NCBI GenBank assembly: GCA_017429525.1 | Contig: JAFROT010000032.1 | Span: forward strand, 1 to 64,000 | From: Bacteroidaceae bacterium | GTDB lineage: Bacteria > Bacteroidota > Bacteroidia > Bacteroidales > Bacteroidaceae | Reading direction: 5' to 3' | Length of the DNA: 64,000 nt | Translations under genes and position numbers: made by a program | Notes under the pieces: generated by a model | What the model was told of the DNA's origin: nothing | The model's input: only the letters and a program-made list of their open reading frames with translations | Database searches by the model: none | Shown: piece after piece, positions 52,186-60,792 of the stretch | Numbering within the stretch: position 1 is the first letter of the stretch | How the letters are laid out: each line of letters opens with the position of its first letter

Positions 52186-53316
52186 ATGAGCACGATTCAA
52201 CTCCATAAACATCTTTGTGCGGCCATCATTGCGCTGATGGTCAGTGCATTTCATGTCAACGCGCAAGAAATCACAGTCGGCAGCTATCGTTTCCGTGATG
52301 GTGGCGAATACAGCGGCGAGCTATTCCGGGGCAAACCTTGGGGTAAAGGTAAGACGACCTATAAGAACGGCGATTACTACGAAGGCGAGTACGAGAAAGG
52401 CAAGCGCCACGGATATGGCGTGTACACGTTCACGGATGGTGAGCGCTACGAAGGCGAATGGTACCAAGACCAGCAACACGGTCAGGGTACATTCTATTTC
52501 AAGAACAACAACAAGTATGAAGGCCTTTGGTTCCGTGATTATCAGCAGGGAAAAGGTACAATGTACTATTACAATGGCGACCGATATGATGGCGAATGGC
52601 TCGAGGACAAGCGCGTAGGAGCTGGCACGTACACCTATTCGGGAGGCGACTACTATCGAGGCGATTGGAAGGCCGACCTCAAGGACGGACAGGGTACGTT
52701 CGTCTGGGCCAATGGTGCTCAATACACGGGTACGTGGAAGGCAGGCAAGATGAACGGACAAGGCACTTACCACTATGCCAACGGCGATGTCTACAAAGGT
52801 ACCTTCGTCAACGATTCGCTCGAAGGTAAAGGTATTTATACCTTTAATAACGGAGACCGCTATGAAGGGTCGTACCACATGAGCCAACGTGATGGCGAAG
52901 GCATCTTTACGTATGCCAACGGCAACAAATACGTTGGTCAGTTCCGTGGAGGACTGAAGCATGGAACAGGTTTCTTCACGTCAGTTGATGGAACCAACTA
53001 TACAGGCCAGTGGCGCAACGACAAGAAAGAGGGTCGAGGCAAGTACACTTGGAGCAATGGCGACGTCTATGATGGAGAATGGAAGGACGGTATGATGGAT
53101 GGCGAAGGCATCCTCCGCCAGAAGGATGGAACGAAGTTCCGCGGCACGTTCCGTCAAGGTGAAAAGAATGGCAAATGTGTCATGGAGACCCCTGATGGCA
53201 TTCGTTTCGAAGGCAGCTTCAAGAACAATCTCCGTGATGGCGATTTCATCGAGAAAGATCGTAATGGCAACGTCGTTCGTCGCGGTCATTACACCAACGG
53301 AGTGCTCGATAAGTAG
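52186..53316 (+). CDS. secreted MORN-repeat protein (14 repeats)
   Basis: 376 residues. The signal peptide runs to about VNAQ (residue 27). The rest is 14 MORN units of 23 residues, from YSGELFRGKPWGKGK to FEGSFKNNLRDGD. Typical ones are YEGEYEKGKRHGYGVYTFTD and YTGTWKAGKMNGQGTYHYAN. The last two units are diverged (Phe for Tyr at the start). MORN repeats form an elongated beta scaffold, known for membrane or protein binding in eukaryotes; in Bacteroidetes their role is unclear. It is a single gene with its own promoter and terminator. Confidence 0.92.
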   Translation: MSTIQLHKHLCAAIIALMVSAFHVNAQEITVGSYRFRDGGEYSGELFRGKPWGKGKTTYKNGDYYEGEYEKGKRHGYGVYTFTDGERYEGEWYQDQQHGQGTFYFKNNNKYEGLWFRDYQQGKGTMYYYNGDRYDGEWLEDKRVGAGTYTYSGGDYYRGDWKADLKDGQGTFVWANGAQYTGTWKAGKMNGQGTYHYANGDVYKGTFVNDSLEGKGIYTFNNGDRYEGSYHMSQRDGEGIFTYANGNKYVGQFRGGLKHGTGFFTSVDGTNYTGQWRNDKKEGRGKYTWSNGDVYDGEWKDGMMDGEGILRQKDGTKFRGTFRQGEKNGKCVMETPDGIRFEGSFKNNLRDGDFIEKDRNGNVVRRGHYTNGVLDK

Positions 53317-53362
53317 TCCTCAGGACATTCACAGACTGACCTACTCGACAAATATTCTGTGC

Positions 53363-53396
53363 GCAAAAGCCTCTTTTCGGAGGCTTTTGCTGATTT
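53363..53396 (+). terminator. terminator after the MORN gene
   Basis: GCAAAAGCCTC pairs with GAGGCTTTTGC around a loop of about 6 nt, followed by TGATTTTATT. Confidence 0.8.
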
Positions 53397-53433
53397 TATT
53401 AGATATAAATTTCCTTAAATCAAAGTTTTTCTG

Positions 53434-53441
53434 TATCTTTG
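53434..53441 (+). promoter_or_regulatory. candidate -7 box of the YhcH gene
   Basis: TATCTTTG 29 bp before the ATG at 53471; the -33 element is weak. It supports the 53471 start over the upstream in-frame ATG, which lies inside the MORN gene. Confidence 0.5.
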
Positions 53442-53470
53442 CGGCCGAAATTATAAACGATTGTCGTTCT

Positions 53471-53938
53471 ATGATCATTGATTCTTTAGAGGTCTTGGAC
53501 CGCTATGAGGGGTTAAATCCCCTCTTCAAAGTGGTTGTCAATTTCATTCGAAAGACTGACCTTACAACCCTTCCCACTGGGAAGACCGTTATTCAGGGTG
53601 ACGATATTTATGTTAACGTAATGGATGCTCCGGTCAAAGGTCGCGAAGAGGCACGTTTTGAGACTCATCGTGACATGATTGACATCCAAGTGCCATTCGA
53701 TGCTCCCGAGGAGCATGGATGGGCACCCGCCGCAACGCTCCCACAGGCACGTTACGACGAATCCATCGATATGACTTTGCATGATCCTGAACTTGGCATG
53801 AGCAACGAAGCGCTCGCTTCGACCTATTTCACGCTCAAGCCCGGGCAGTTCGCTATCTATTTCCCAACCGACGGACATGCGCCCGCTATCACGGCTACAG
53901 GCTTACGCAAGGCGATCTTCAAGGTAAAAGTCATTTGA
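53471..53938 (+). CDS. YhcH/YjgK/YiaL family protein (NanQ-like)
   Basis: 155 residues. The cupin-like family includes NanQ, a sialic-acid anomerase of E. coli, and TabA, a biofilm protein. It matches in DDIYVNVMDAPVKGREEARF then ETHRDMIDIQVPFD (metal-binding His/Glu), and in LKPGQFAIYFPTDGHAPAIT (about 119-138) with the final metal His. The function here could be sugar mutarotation; no sialic-acid genes are nearby, so the substrate is open. glgB follows 32 bp later and may be co-transcribed. Confidence 0.88.
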   Translation: MIIDSLEVLDRYEGLNPLFKVVVNFIRKTDLTTLPTGKTVIQGDDIYVNVMDAPVKGREEARFETHRDMIDIQVPFDAPEEHGWAPAATLPQARYDESIDMTLHDPELGMSNEALASTYFTLKPGQFAIYFPTDGHAPAITATGLRKAIFKVKVI

Positions 53939-53970
53939 GCGAATCAGAGAAACTATTGAACTAAAAATAT

Positions 53971-56124
53971 ATGGCAGAGAAAAAAGTTACCAAAAAATCG
54001 ACTGCTAAGAAAGTTGAAAAGAAGGCATCGAGCAAGTCTGCTTCCAAGAAGACTGTGAAAGCCGCTTCCAAAGCTGCCGATAAGAAGGACGTTCAAGCTT
54101 CAGAATCTCAACTGAAACTGGTCAGAAACGACGAGTGGTTGCAACCTTTTGCTCCTGCAATCGAAGGTCGTCACCAACACGTCCTCGATAAGTTGAATGA
54201 GCTCACCCAGGGCGGAAAACAGAAACTCACAGATTTTGCCTCAGGTTATCTCTACTATGGCCTGCATCGCGAGGACAAGAAATGGATTCTGCGCGAATGG
54301 GCTCCAAATGCTACCGAAATCTATCTCATTGGTGATTTCAATAATTGGCAGGAGGATAAAACCTATGCCATGAAACGTATCGCGAAGACGGCTGGCGACT
54401 GGGAAATCAAGCTCCCGCTGAAAGCGCTCAAACATGGGCAGCTCTTCAAGCTTTCCGTGCACTGGGAAGGCGGTCAAGGAGAGCGTATCCCCGCATGGAT
54501 CAATCGAGTCGTTCAAGACGAACAGACCAAGATCTTCTCTGCTCAGGTTTGGATGCCTGAGGAGGAATATGAATGGAAGGTCGCTAAATTCAAGCCCGAG
54601 AAATCACCTCTGCTCATCTACGAATGTCATATCGGTATGGCACAGGAAGCAGAGAAAGTAGGCTCTTACACTGAGTTCCGCGAGAACGTGCTCCCTCGAA
54701 TTGTTGCTGATGGCTACAACTGCATCCAGATCATGGCCATTCAGGAGCATCCCTATTACGGCAGTTTCGGCTACCACGTATCCAACTTCTTTGCGGCTTC
54801 GTCGCGTTTCGGTACTCCTGAAGAGCTGAAGGCGCTCATCGATGCAGCCCACGAGAAGGGACTCGCTGTCATCATGGATATTGTCCACAGCCATGCTGTG
54901 AAGAATGAGAACGAAGGCCTCGGTAATTTCGCCGGCGATCCCAACCAGTATTTCTACGAGGGCGGACGCCGTGAGCATCCCGCTTGGGACAGCCTCTGCT
55001 TCGACTATGGAAAGAACGAAGTCCTGCACTTCCTGCTCTCCAACTGCAAGTATTGGCTCGAGGAATATCATTTCGATGGTTTCCGCTTTGACGGCGTGAC
55101 GTCCATGTTGTACTACAGCCATGGTCTTGGCGATAACTTCATGTCGTATGCTGACTACTACAACGGTAACGAGGACGACAACGCCATCGCCTATCTGACG
55201 CTCGCCAACCAGCTCATACATGAAGTCAATTCCCGTGCCATCACGATTGCCGAAGAGGTATCGGGAATGCCTGGCCTGGCCGCTCCGTTCAAGGACGGTG
55301 GTTATGGCTTCGACTATCGCATGGCCATGAATATCCCCGACTATTGGATTAAGGTCATCAAGGAACTGCGTGACGAAGACTGGAAGCCCAGTTCGATGTT
55401 CTGGGAAGTCAAGAACCGTCGTGTCGACGAGAAGACCATCAGCTACTGCGAGAGCCACGATCAGGCACTTGTGGGCGACAAGACCATCATCTTCCGCCTA
55501 GTCGATGCCGATATGTATTGGCATTTCAAGAAGGGCGACGAGAACTACAATGTAGAGCGCGGTATAGCCCTCCATAAGATGATTCGTCTGCTCACCGCAG
55601 GTACGATGAACGGAGGCTATCTCAACTTCATGGGTAATGAATTCGGTCATCCCGAATGGATCGACTTCCCGCGTGAGGGTAATGGCTGGAGCTATAAGTA
55701 TGCCCGTCGGCAGTGGAGTCTTGTCGACAATAAGGAACTGTGCTACCACTATCTTGGCGACTTCGACAAGGCAATGCTGAAGGTGCTGAAGATGCAGAAG
55801 GATTTCCAGAAGACGCCAGTCACGGAAATCTGGGTGATGGACGATGACCAAGTTTTCGCCTTCCAGCGTGGTGAGTTGCTCTTTGTGTTCAATTTCTCCT
55901 TCAATCGCAGCTACACGGGCTACGGCTTCCGTGTTCGTCAGGGCGCCTACAATGTTCTCCTGAACACTGATGACACAGCCTTTGGCGGTCATGGCCTCAA
56001 TGACGACAGCATGCGCCACTTCACCAACTACGATCCGCTGCTTGCTCGCGAGAACAAGGGATGGCTCAAACTCTACCTGCCCGCACGCTCTGCTGTGGTG
56101 CTGGCCAAGTCTAAGGACGATTAA
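53971..56124 (+). CDS. glgB: GlgB, 1,4-alpha-glucan branching enzyme with Lys-rich tail
   Basis: 717 residues. It makes alpha-1,6 branches in glycogen. A CBM48 domain (NATEIYLIGDFNNWQEDKTY) precedes the GH13 barrel: HSHAVKNENEGLGNFAGDPN, FDGFRFDGVTSMLY (catalytic Asp), ITIAEEVSGMPGL (catalytic Glu) and ISYCESHDQALVGDKT. The C-terminal beta domain is present. The layout is closest to eukaryote-like GlgB. The first 40 residues are unusual: 15 Lys plus Ala/Ser/Thr (for example KKVTKKSTAKKVEKK), like a histone-H1 tail, and absent from typical GlgB. The start is supported by spacing. A strong terminator follows. Confidence 0.94.
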   Translation: MAEKKVTKKSTAKKVEKKASSKSASKKTVKAASKAADKKDVQASESQLKLVRNDEWLQPFAPAIEGRHQHVLDKLNELTQGGKQKLTDFASGYLYYGLHREDKKWILREWAPNATEIYLIGDFNNWQEDKTYAMKRIAKTAGDWEIKLPLKALKHGQLFKLSVHWEGGQGERIPAWINRVVQDEQTKIFSAQVWMPEEEYEWKVAKFKPEKSPLLIYECHIGMAQEAEKVGSYTEFRENVLPRIVADGYNCIQIMAIQEHPYYGSFGYHVSNFFAASSRFGTPEELKALIDAAHEKGLAVIMDIVHSHAVKNENEGLGNFAGDPNQYFYEGGRREHPAWDSLCFDYGKNEVLHFLLSNCKYWLEEYHFDGFRFDGVTSMLYYSHGLGDNFMSYADYYNGNEDDNAIAYLTLANQLIHEVNSRAITIAEEVSGMPGLAAPFKDGGYGFDYRMAMNIPDYWIKVIKELRDEDWKPSSMFWEVKNRRVDEKTISYCESHDQALVGDKTIIFRLVDADMYWHFKKGDENYNVERGIALHKMIRLLTAGTMNGGYLNFMGNEFGHPEWIDFPREGNGWSYKYARRQWSLVDNKELCYHYLGDFDKAMLKVLKMQKDFQKTPVTEIWVMDDDQVFAFQRGELLFVFNFSFNRSYTGYGFRVRQGAYNVLLNTDDTAFGGHGLNDDSMRHFTNYDPLLARENKGWLKLYLPARSAVVLAKSKDD

Positions 56125-56180
56125 GCCCGTTGATTCCGCAAATATTTGTTCGCTCCTCGCGCGCGTACATTATTTATGAT

Positions 56181-56218
56181 AAGCCCCGCTGACAATGCTG
56201 TTGGCGGGCTTTTTTTTA
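56181..56218 (+). terminator. terminator after glgB
   Basis: AAGCCCCGC pairs with GCGGGCTT (one bulged C) around TGACAATGCTGTTG, followed by eight T. Confidence 0.8.
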
Positions 56219-56254
56219 CAATAGGGAAAATCCCTTCCTCTTTAGGTTTTTTCC

Positions 56255-56286
56255 TTTGACGGGGACGATAGAAAGACTTACCTTTG
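56255..56286 (+). promoter_or_regulatory. promoter of the Ser/Gly/Arg-rich protein gene
   Basis: TTTG at 56255-56258, 20 nt, TACCTTTG at 56279-56286: an exact match. The predicted start is near 56291, with a 45-nt leader to the ATG. Confidence 0.75.
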
Positions 56287-56335
56287 CAACGTCAAAAGAA
56301 CAGAAAACGTTGTTTAACCCTAAAAACTTACAGAT

Positions 56336-57481
56336 ATGAAAAAGTTATTCTCCGCACTCTTCATGAGTTTCGTCGCAGTTGTTACGCTGCATGCAATGGA
56401 TTATGAGCAGGCTCGCGAGCAGGCTCTGTTCCTCACCGATAAGATGGCGTATGAGCTCAATCTCAACGACCAGCAGTACGAAGATTGCTACGAGATCAAC
56501 CTCGACTATCTGCTCAGCGTGCAGACGGCGGATGATGTCTATGGCAACTACCTCATCTATCGCAATGCTGATCTGCGTCACATCCTCTTTGATTGGCAGT
56601 ACAGCATCTTCGCTACTACCGACTATTTCTTCCATCCTCTGCTCTGGTACCGTGGCGCATGGTCGTTCCCCATCTATCGCTACTATACCTACGGACATTT
56701 CTTCTACGATCGTCCCGCTGTCTTCTGGCACTATCGTGGTGGTCATGGTCGACACTACTTCCATGCAGGCTTCTATGCTTCTCGTCGTCCCCATCGCTGG
56801 AATGGCGGCTTCCGCGGACATGATTGCGGTCCTGTAGCTCATCGTGGAGACTTCGGTCGCGCTTCAGGTCATGGAGCAACGCGCTCTGGCCGCTCAGGGC
56901 ATGCTGATCGCTTCGGTCGCGGTGATCATGCTCACAACAACGGCGTTGGCCACACTCGTAGCGGTTACTCCATCGGTAACAGCCGTACAGCCGGACGTGA
57001 TGCTGGTCGCTCTCACGACGATACCTACTCGCTCGGTCGTTCTGCCGGCACTCATGCAGCAATCGGTTCAACTCGCTCAGCTGACAGCTTCAGCCGTAGC
57101 CGTGGTGACAACAATGTCGGTGGTTACAATCATCCCAGCTCCACGCGCACTACCGTCGGTACGTCAGTCGGCCATCAAGGTTCTACGCGCTCCAGCTCAT
57201 TCAGCAGCGCAGGCTCACGTAGTGGCTCATTGACACGCTCCACGCCCTCCATCAGTCACTCCTCTCGCAGCGGTTCCTACTCAGGACATTCCTCCTCCCG
57301 CAGCTCCTATTCAGGCCGTTCGTCGCGCAGCAGCGGCAGTTTCAGCGGTGCAACACGCAGCAGCGGCAGTTTCAGCGGCGGTTCACGCGGTGGTGGCAGT
57401 TTCGGCGGAGGTTCACGCAGCGGTGGTTTCAGTGGCGGCTCTCGTGGCGGCAGTTCTCGCGGTGGAGGTCGGGGCAGATAA
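56336..57481 (+). CDS. secreted protein with Ser/Gly/Arg-rich low-complexity C-terminal half
   Basis: 381 residues, family not recognised. The signal peptide is MKKLFSALFMSFVAVVTLHA. Residues 22-85 are helical and acidic (LTDKMAYELNLNDQQYEDCY). Residues 95-155 are very rich in Tyr, His, Phe and Arg (YRYYTYGHFFYDRPAVFWHY). From about 170 on it is a Ser/Gly/Arg/His repeat region ending SGGSRGGSSRGGGRGR, likely disordered. The last 53 bp overlap the 3' end of the convergent GNAT gene. A strong promoter suggests high expression. A surface or cell-envelope binding role is possible but unproven. Confidence 0.75.
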   Translation: MKKLFSALFMSFVAVVTLHAMDYEQAREQALFLTDKMAYELNLNDQQYEDCYEINLDYLLSVQTADDVYGNYLIYRNADLRHILFDWQYSIFATTDYFFHPLLWYRGAWSFPIYRYYTYGHFFYDRPAVFWHYRGGHGRHYFHAGFYASRRPHRWNGGFRGHDCGPVAHRGDFGRASGHGATRSGRSGHADRFGRGDHAHNNGVGHTRSGYSIGNSRTAGRDAGRSHDDTYSLGRSAGTHAAIGSTRSADSFSRSRGDNNVGGYNHPSSTRTTVGTSVGHQGSTRSSSFSSAGSRSGSLTRSTPSISHSSRSGSYSGHSSSRSSYSGRSSRSSGSFSGATRSSGSFSGGSRGGGSFGGGSRSGGFSGGSRGGSSRGGGRGR

Positions 57482-58022
57482 TCTTCTGCCAAACAAGAGC
57501 ATCGACAAATCCGTCGGGCGTACGCAGCCAGTCGCTTAGTCGGGCAGAGGGCGTGAAGCCCAGGCGCTCGAACAAGCGGCTGGCTTGTTGGTTGCTCACG
57601 GCAATGGTTGCCGCCACTTGATGCAGCATCAGTCGCTGGGCATACTCGCACAATAGCCGAACGGCCTTTTCTGCGTAGTGACGCCCTTGGAAAGCCGGCA
57701 AGACGATCAAGCCGATTTCAGCTCTCAGGTGTAGGGCGTCGGCGTTGAACAGATCGGCCAGGCCTACGGCTGTCCATTTAGGGGCACGAAGGCCTTCATC
57801 ATTTTCTGTGCCATCAAGCGCAGCTTCAATCACCAATCGTACCTGTCCGTCTGCGAACAGGTCGTTCTGCGTCTGTTCAAGATAATTCCGCAGCGCATAG
57901 CGAGAGTAGGGGACGGTCGTACTGCCAAACTGCCAGAAACGAGCGTCGTTCTCGACTTCATACAGTAAGTCTAAATCCTCCGGTTCTAAGGCGCGTAGAC
58001 GAATGTCAGGAGAAGGTGTCAT
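57429..58022 (-). CDS. GNAT family N-acetyltransferase (RimJ/RimL-like)
   Basis: 197 residues. Acetyl-CoA-dependent transfer to an amine. The start IRLRALEPEDLDLLYEVEND and the core LRAEIGLIVLPAFQGRHYAE (CoA-binding Q/R-x-x-G region, about 117-136), then VAATIAVSNQQASRLFERLG then FTPSARLSDWL match the family. The last 15 or so residues (LHRENCRHESRH) are antisense to the Arg/Gly-rich end of the convergent gene and look unlike the family, so the stop may have been pushed outward. Its start overlaps the 3' end of the glycosyltransferase gene by 17 bp, so the two form an operon. Confidence 0.87.
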   Translation of the reverse strand: MTPSPDIRLRALEPEDLDLLYEVENDARFWQFGSTTVPYSRYALRNYLEQTQNDLFADGQVRLVIEAALDGTENDEGLRAPKWTAVGLADLFNADALHLRAEIGLIVLPAFQGRHYAEKAVRLLCEYAQRLMLHQVAATIAVSNQQASRLFERLGFTPSARLSDWLRTPDGFVDALVWQKIICPDLHRENCRHESRH

Positions 58023-59208
58023 TAGGTAGAATCAAAGTATGAGTGACAGTGGAGTAAGTACCGATGTTCAATTGCATGCCACGTTTGTGGCATGTCTGCA
58101 TGCAGCGTAGCACCTCTTCGTAGAGATGGCTCTCAGCATCAGTCTGAAAAGCCAAGTAGAGTGCCTGCGCAGCGACTTCGTCGCTGATCAATGTACAATC
58201 CTCTATGCGTTGGGCCTCTAACCCTGCTTTTTGACAGATTGACTTGACGTTCATCCAAGCGTCGTCTGTACCTACGAACAGCAAGCGTTCGGCTGCACTT
58301 TCTGAAGGCTTTGCGCTGTTAAGATGTTGAGGAATAGACTTGAGTAGCTTATGGCACCGGCGAAGCATCTGGTAAACAAGTGCAATGGCGCCTCGACCAT
58401 AGACAGCAAGGCGAATCAGCAAAGCTGCCAGACGATAGCGTTGGCGGAAATGCTTGTCGAAGAAGATCAGCATCGCATTGTAGAAATTGTGTACATATCG
58501 GGCACTGGTCTTCTGTGTTGATTCGCCTTTATAGTGAAGCAGGGTTGCAGGAACGTACCAGTTCTGCCATCCGCCTTGCAGGATTCTATAGCTTAAGTCT
58601 ATGTCTTCGCCATACATGAAATAGTCCTCGTCCAGCAGTCCGATGGCATCCAGAGTCGTACGTCTGATCATCATGAAAGCCCCTGAGATGACCTCTATCT
58701 GATTGGCTTCATCGCGGTTGAGATAGCCCATATAGTACTTGCCGAACCTGTGGCTCTTAGGCATTAGGGAGCAGAGTCCGCTCATCTTGTAGAAAGCGGT
58801 CAGTGGGGTAGGGAGGCCCCTTCGTGACTCGCGTGCGAACGAGCCGTCGCGATTGAGCATACATGCGCCCGTAGCCCCTGCTTCGGGGTGGCTGTCCAAG
58901 AAGTCAACACAAGTGTGCAATGTCGTCTCGCCCACGATGGTGTCGGGATTCAGCAGCAAGACATATTCCCCCTCTGATGCGCGGATGGCTTGATTGTTAG
59001 CGCATGCGAAACCTACGTTCTCTTTGTTCTCCACATAATGAACGTTGGGGAAGAAACGCCGTGCATAGTCAATAGAATCATCGCTGCTGGCATTATCAAT
59101 CACCCAGACGTCGGCCTCCATACCCGCGATAGCACGATGAACGCTATCCAGGCATTGAACAAGAAAATGCTTGACGTTGTAGTTGACGATGACCACTGAG
59201 AGCTTCAT
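58006..59208 (-). CDS. family 2 glycosyltransferase
   Basis: 400 residues from MKLSVVIVNYNVKHFLVQCL; an upstream in-frame ATG (59370) adds a polar, low-complexity stretch that overlaps the next gene. The GT-A fold shows DVWVIDNASSDDSIDYARRF, NVGFACANNQAIRASEGEYV, LLNPDTI (DxD-like) and the acceptor-side YGEDIDLSYRILQGGW. This is the rhamnosyltransferase/WbbL-like group that builds cell-surface polysaccharide. The C-terminal 110 residues form a separate helical part with one hydrophobic stretch. It is followed by the GNAT gene with a 17-bp overlap. Confidence 0.9.
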   Translation of the reverse strand: MKLSVVIVNYNVKHFLVQCLDSVHRAIAGMEADVWVIDNASSDDSIDYARRFFPNVHYVENKENVGFACANNQAIRASEGEYVLLLNPDTIVGETTLHTCVDFLDSHPEAGATGACMLNRDGSFARESRRGLPTPLTAFYKMSGLCSLMPKSHRFGKYYMGYLNRDEANQIEVISGAFMMIRRTTLDAIGLLDEDYFMYGEDIDLSYRILQGGWQNWYVPATLLHYKGESTQKTSARYVHNFYNAMLIFFDKHFRQRYRLAALLIRLAVYGRGAIALVYQMLRRCHKLLKSIPQHLNSAKPSESAAERLLFVGTDDAWMNVKSICQKAGLEAQRIEDCTLISDEVAAQALYLAFQTDAESHLYEEVLRCMQTCHKRGMQLNIGTYSTVTHTLILPNDTFS

Positions 59209-59296
59209 GCGCGTAGGTTTATGTCCGTTCGTAGTTTTCGTTTTCGTTAATGCTGAAAGCAAATTCGGTTTTGACGCTGAAAGTAAATCGTTTTCG

Positions 59297-59767
59297 TTAT
59301 CGTTCCCGTTCCCAGTCGCGTTCAGCCTGCATACGGTCGTCGGAAGGCCAGACGAACAAGTAGGCCACAACAGTCATCAGCGCTAGATAGCCGCAAGTCG
59401 TGTTGTAACCAAGGAGATAATACATGATTAGATTGAACAGCAACGACAACCACAGCAGACTCATTCGCACAATGCTCCACTTCGTATAGCCTGATTGCCA
59501 GGGGGCGGCCACGTCGTTTCCGTTGTCGTCATCATGATCATCTCCCCAGATGTCTGTTCTTACGTAGTGCAAGTGCATCAACTTCAGGGCCAGGGGTAGG
59601 CCTATGATAGCCAAGGCAACGCCGACAATACTGAGTACGTAAGTACGCTGATCGTCGCCTGACAGGCTCCCGATGGGCAACCATCCAGCTTCGCCGGCAA
59701 CTGCTATTAAAACTGCTGAAAGGAGTTGGCCCACGAATACGTAACGTAGCGTCTTAGTGATATCCAT
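59297..59767 (-). CDS. small membrane protein of unknown function, four predicted segments
   Basis: 156 residues. Hydrophobic stretches lie at about 8-30 (YVFVGQLLSAVLIAVAGEAG), 43-65 (YVLSIVGVALAIIGLPLAL), 100-120 (MSLLWLSLLFNLIMYYLLG) and 122-140 (CGYLALMTVVAYLFVWP). An acidic loop (DDHDDDNGND) separates the pairs. It ends with a charged tail. I do not recognise a family. The gene lies between recR and the glycosyltransferase; the 88-bp gap after it has GTTTTCGTT-type low-complexity repeats. Confidence 0.7.
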   Translation of the reverse strand: MDITKTLRYVFVGQLLSAVLIAVAGEAGWLPIGSLSGDDQRTYVLSIVGVALAIIGLPLALKLMHLHYVRTDIWGDDHDDDNGNDVAAPWQSGYTKWSIVRMSLLWLSLLFNLIMYYLLGYNTTCGYLALMTVVAYLFVWPSDDRMQAERDWERER

Positions 59768-59815
59768 AGTCGTTTATAATTAAATCATTTGAACAATCTT
59801 ATCTCATTCGTTCCT

Positions 59816-60421
59816 TTAGGCCTTGAACGGCCTCCGATCAACGATGCTGCGCCCTAACGTCGCCTCATCTGTGTAGTGGAGCTGCTCGTTCTGCGCGACA
59901 CCACGAGCAATCGTCGTGACCTTAACATCGGCATCAGCAAGCTTGCGATAGATGTAGAAGCAGGTCGTGTCGCCTTCCATCGTAGGGCTAAGAGCCAAGA
60001 TAACCTCTTGAACCGGCTCAGTCTGTACGCGTTCTACGAGGCTTTGAATCTCTAAGTCTTGAGGGCCTATGCCATCCATGGGCGAGATGACACCTCCAAG
60101 TACGTGATAGACACCACTATATTGTTGGGTGGACTCCACGGCCATCACGTCCTGAACACTTTCAACAACGCAGACGATAGCGTGATCGCGCTGCTTGGAC
60201 GAACAGATGGAACAGACGTCGCCATCGCAGATGTTGTGGCAGATACGGCAATAATGGACGTTAGCCACCAATTCACGAAGGCTGTCAGCAAGCGCCTCGA
60301 CGTCCGAACGCTCACGACGCAGCAGGTGCAACACAAGCCGCATTGCCGTCTTGCGTCCGATGCCAGGTAACTGCGCCATCTGAGTAACGGCACGTTCTAA
60401 ATAAACTGATGGAATTTCCAT
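59816..60421 (-). CDS. recR: RecR, recombination mediator protein
   Basis: 201 residues, full length. RecR works with RecO/RecF to load RecA at gaps. The helix-hairpin-helix is at the start ([20 protein letters not shown]). The zinc finger is [16 protein letters not shown] (about 57-72). The Toprim domain reads [20 protein letters not shown] then [20 protein letters not shown], and the C-terminal Walker-B-like stretch [20 protein letters not shown] follows. A TAACTTTG box (minus strand, 60437-60430) lies just upstream. It leads the run recR, membrane protein, glycosyltransferase, GNAT. Confidence 0.95.
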   Translation of the reverse strand: MEIPSVYLERAVTQMAQLPGIGRKTAMRLVLHLLRRERSDVEALADSLRELVANVHYCRICHNICDGDVCSICSSKQRDHAIVCVVESVQDVMAVESTQQYSGVYHVLGGVISPMDGIGPQDLEIQSLVERVQTEPVQEVILALSPTMEGDTTCFYIYRKLADADVKVTTIARGVAQNEQLHYTDEATLGRSIVDRRPFKA

Positions 60422-60429
60422 AACGGCCG

Positions 60430-60460
60430 CAAAGTTACGAAAAGTCGAGTGGAATACAAA
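60430..60460 (-). promoter_or_regulatory. recR promoter within a duplicated segment
   Basis: On the minus strand TTTG (60460-60457), 19 nt, TAACTTTG (60437-60430). The segment AGTTACGAAAAGTCGAGTGG and its continuation (60433-60477) is repeated at 60517-60560 with few changes. In the second copy the -7 box reads TAACTCTA and is probably inactive. Confidence 0.65.
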
Positions 60461-60644
60461 AAGAAAAGCGTTTTTTTCTTTTTATTTCCGAGACGAAATA
60501 ACTTCGGCATAGCTAGAGTTACGAAAAGTTGAGTGGAATACAAAAGAAAAGCGTTTTTTGGGGCGTATAACTTATTTTGTACGGTATTTTTGACTGGTAG
60601 GTAGTCAATAGCTCAAATTGCAGGGTGCATTTTTTCGTTAAGCC

Positions 60645-60676
60645 TTTGTTACACCTGAGATGATTTTGTACCTTTG
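60645..60676 (+). promoter_or_regulatory. strong promoter inside the IS left end, opposing the transposase
   Basis: TTTG at 60645-60648, 20 nt, TACCTTTG at 60669-60676: an exact consensus match. It points inward, against the transposase gene. Confidence 0.7.
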
Positions 60677-60682
60677 CTGCCG

Positions 60683-60792
60683 CAGTCTGAAGCATAGTGG
60701 AGCTCTGCTGGGGAGCAACTCCATGAGGAATAGGATTGTACAAAGCCACAAGCATAGGCAGGAGTTGCTATCAACGCGACTCTTGCTTTTTC
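60683..60792 (+). ncRNA. candidate structured RNA of the insertion sequence
   Basis: It runs from a perfect promoter to a hairpin with T run: GAGTTGC (60762-60768), loop TATCAAC, GCGACTC (60776-60782), then TTGCTTTTTC. Inside is a second hairpin, GGA-GCTC...GAGC-AAC-TCC (about 60700-60722). There is no long open frame. The terminator hairpin straddles the antisense of the transposase stop codon (60771-60773). Expression and function are inferred only. Confidence 0.5.
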
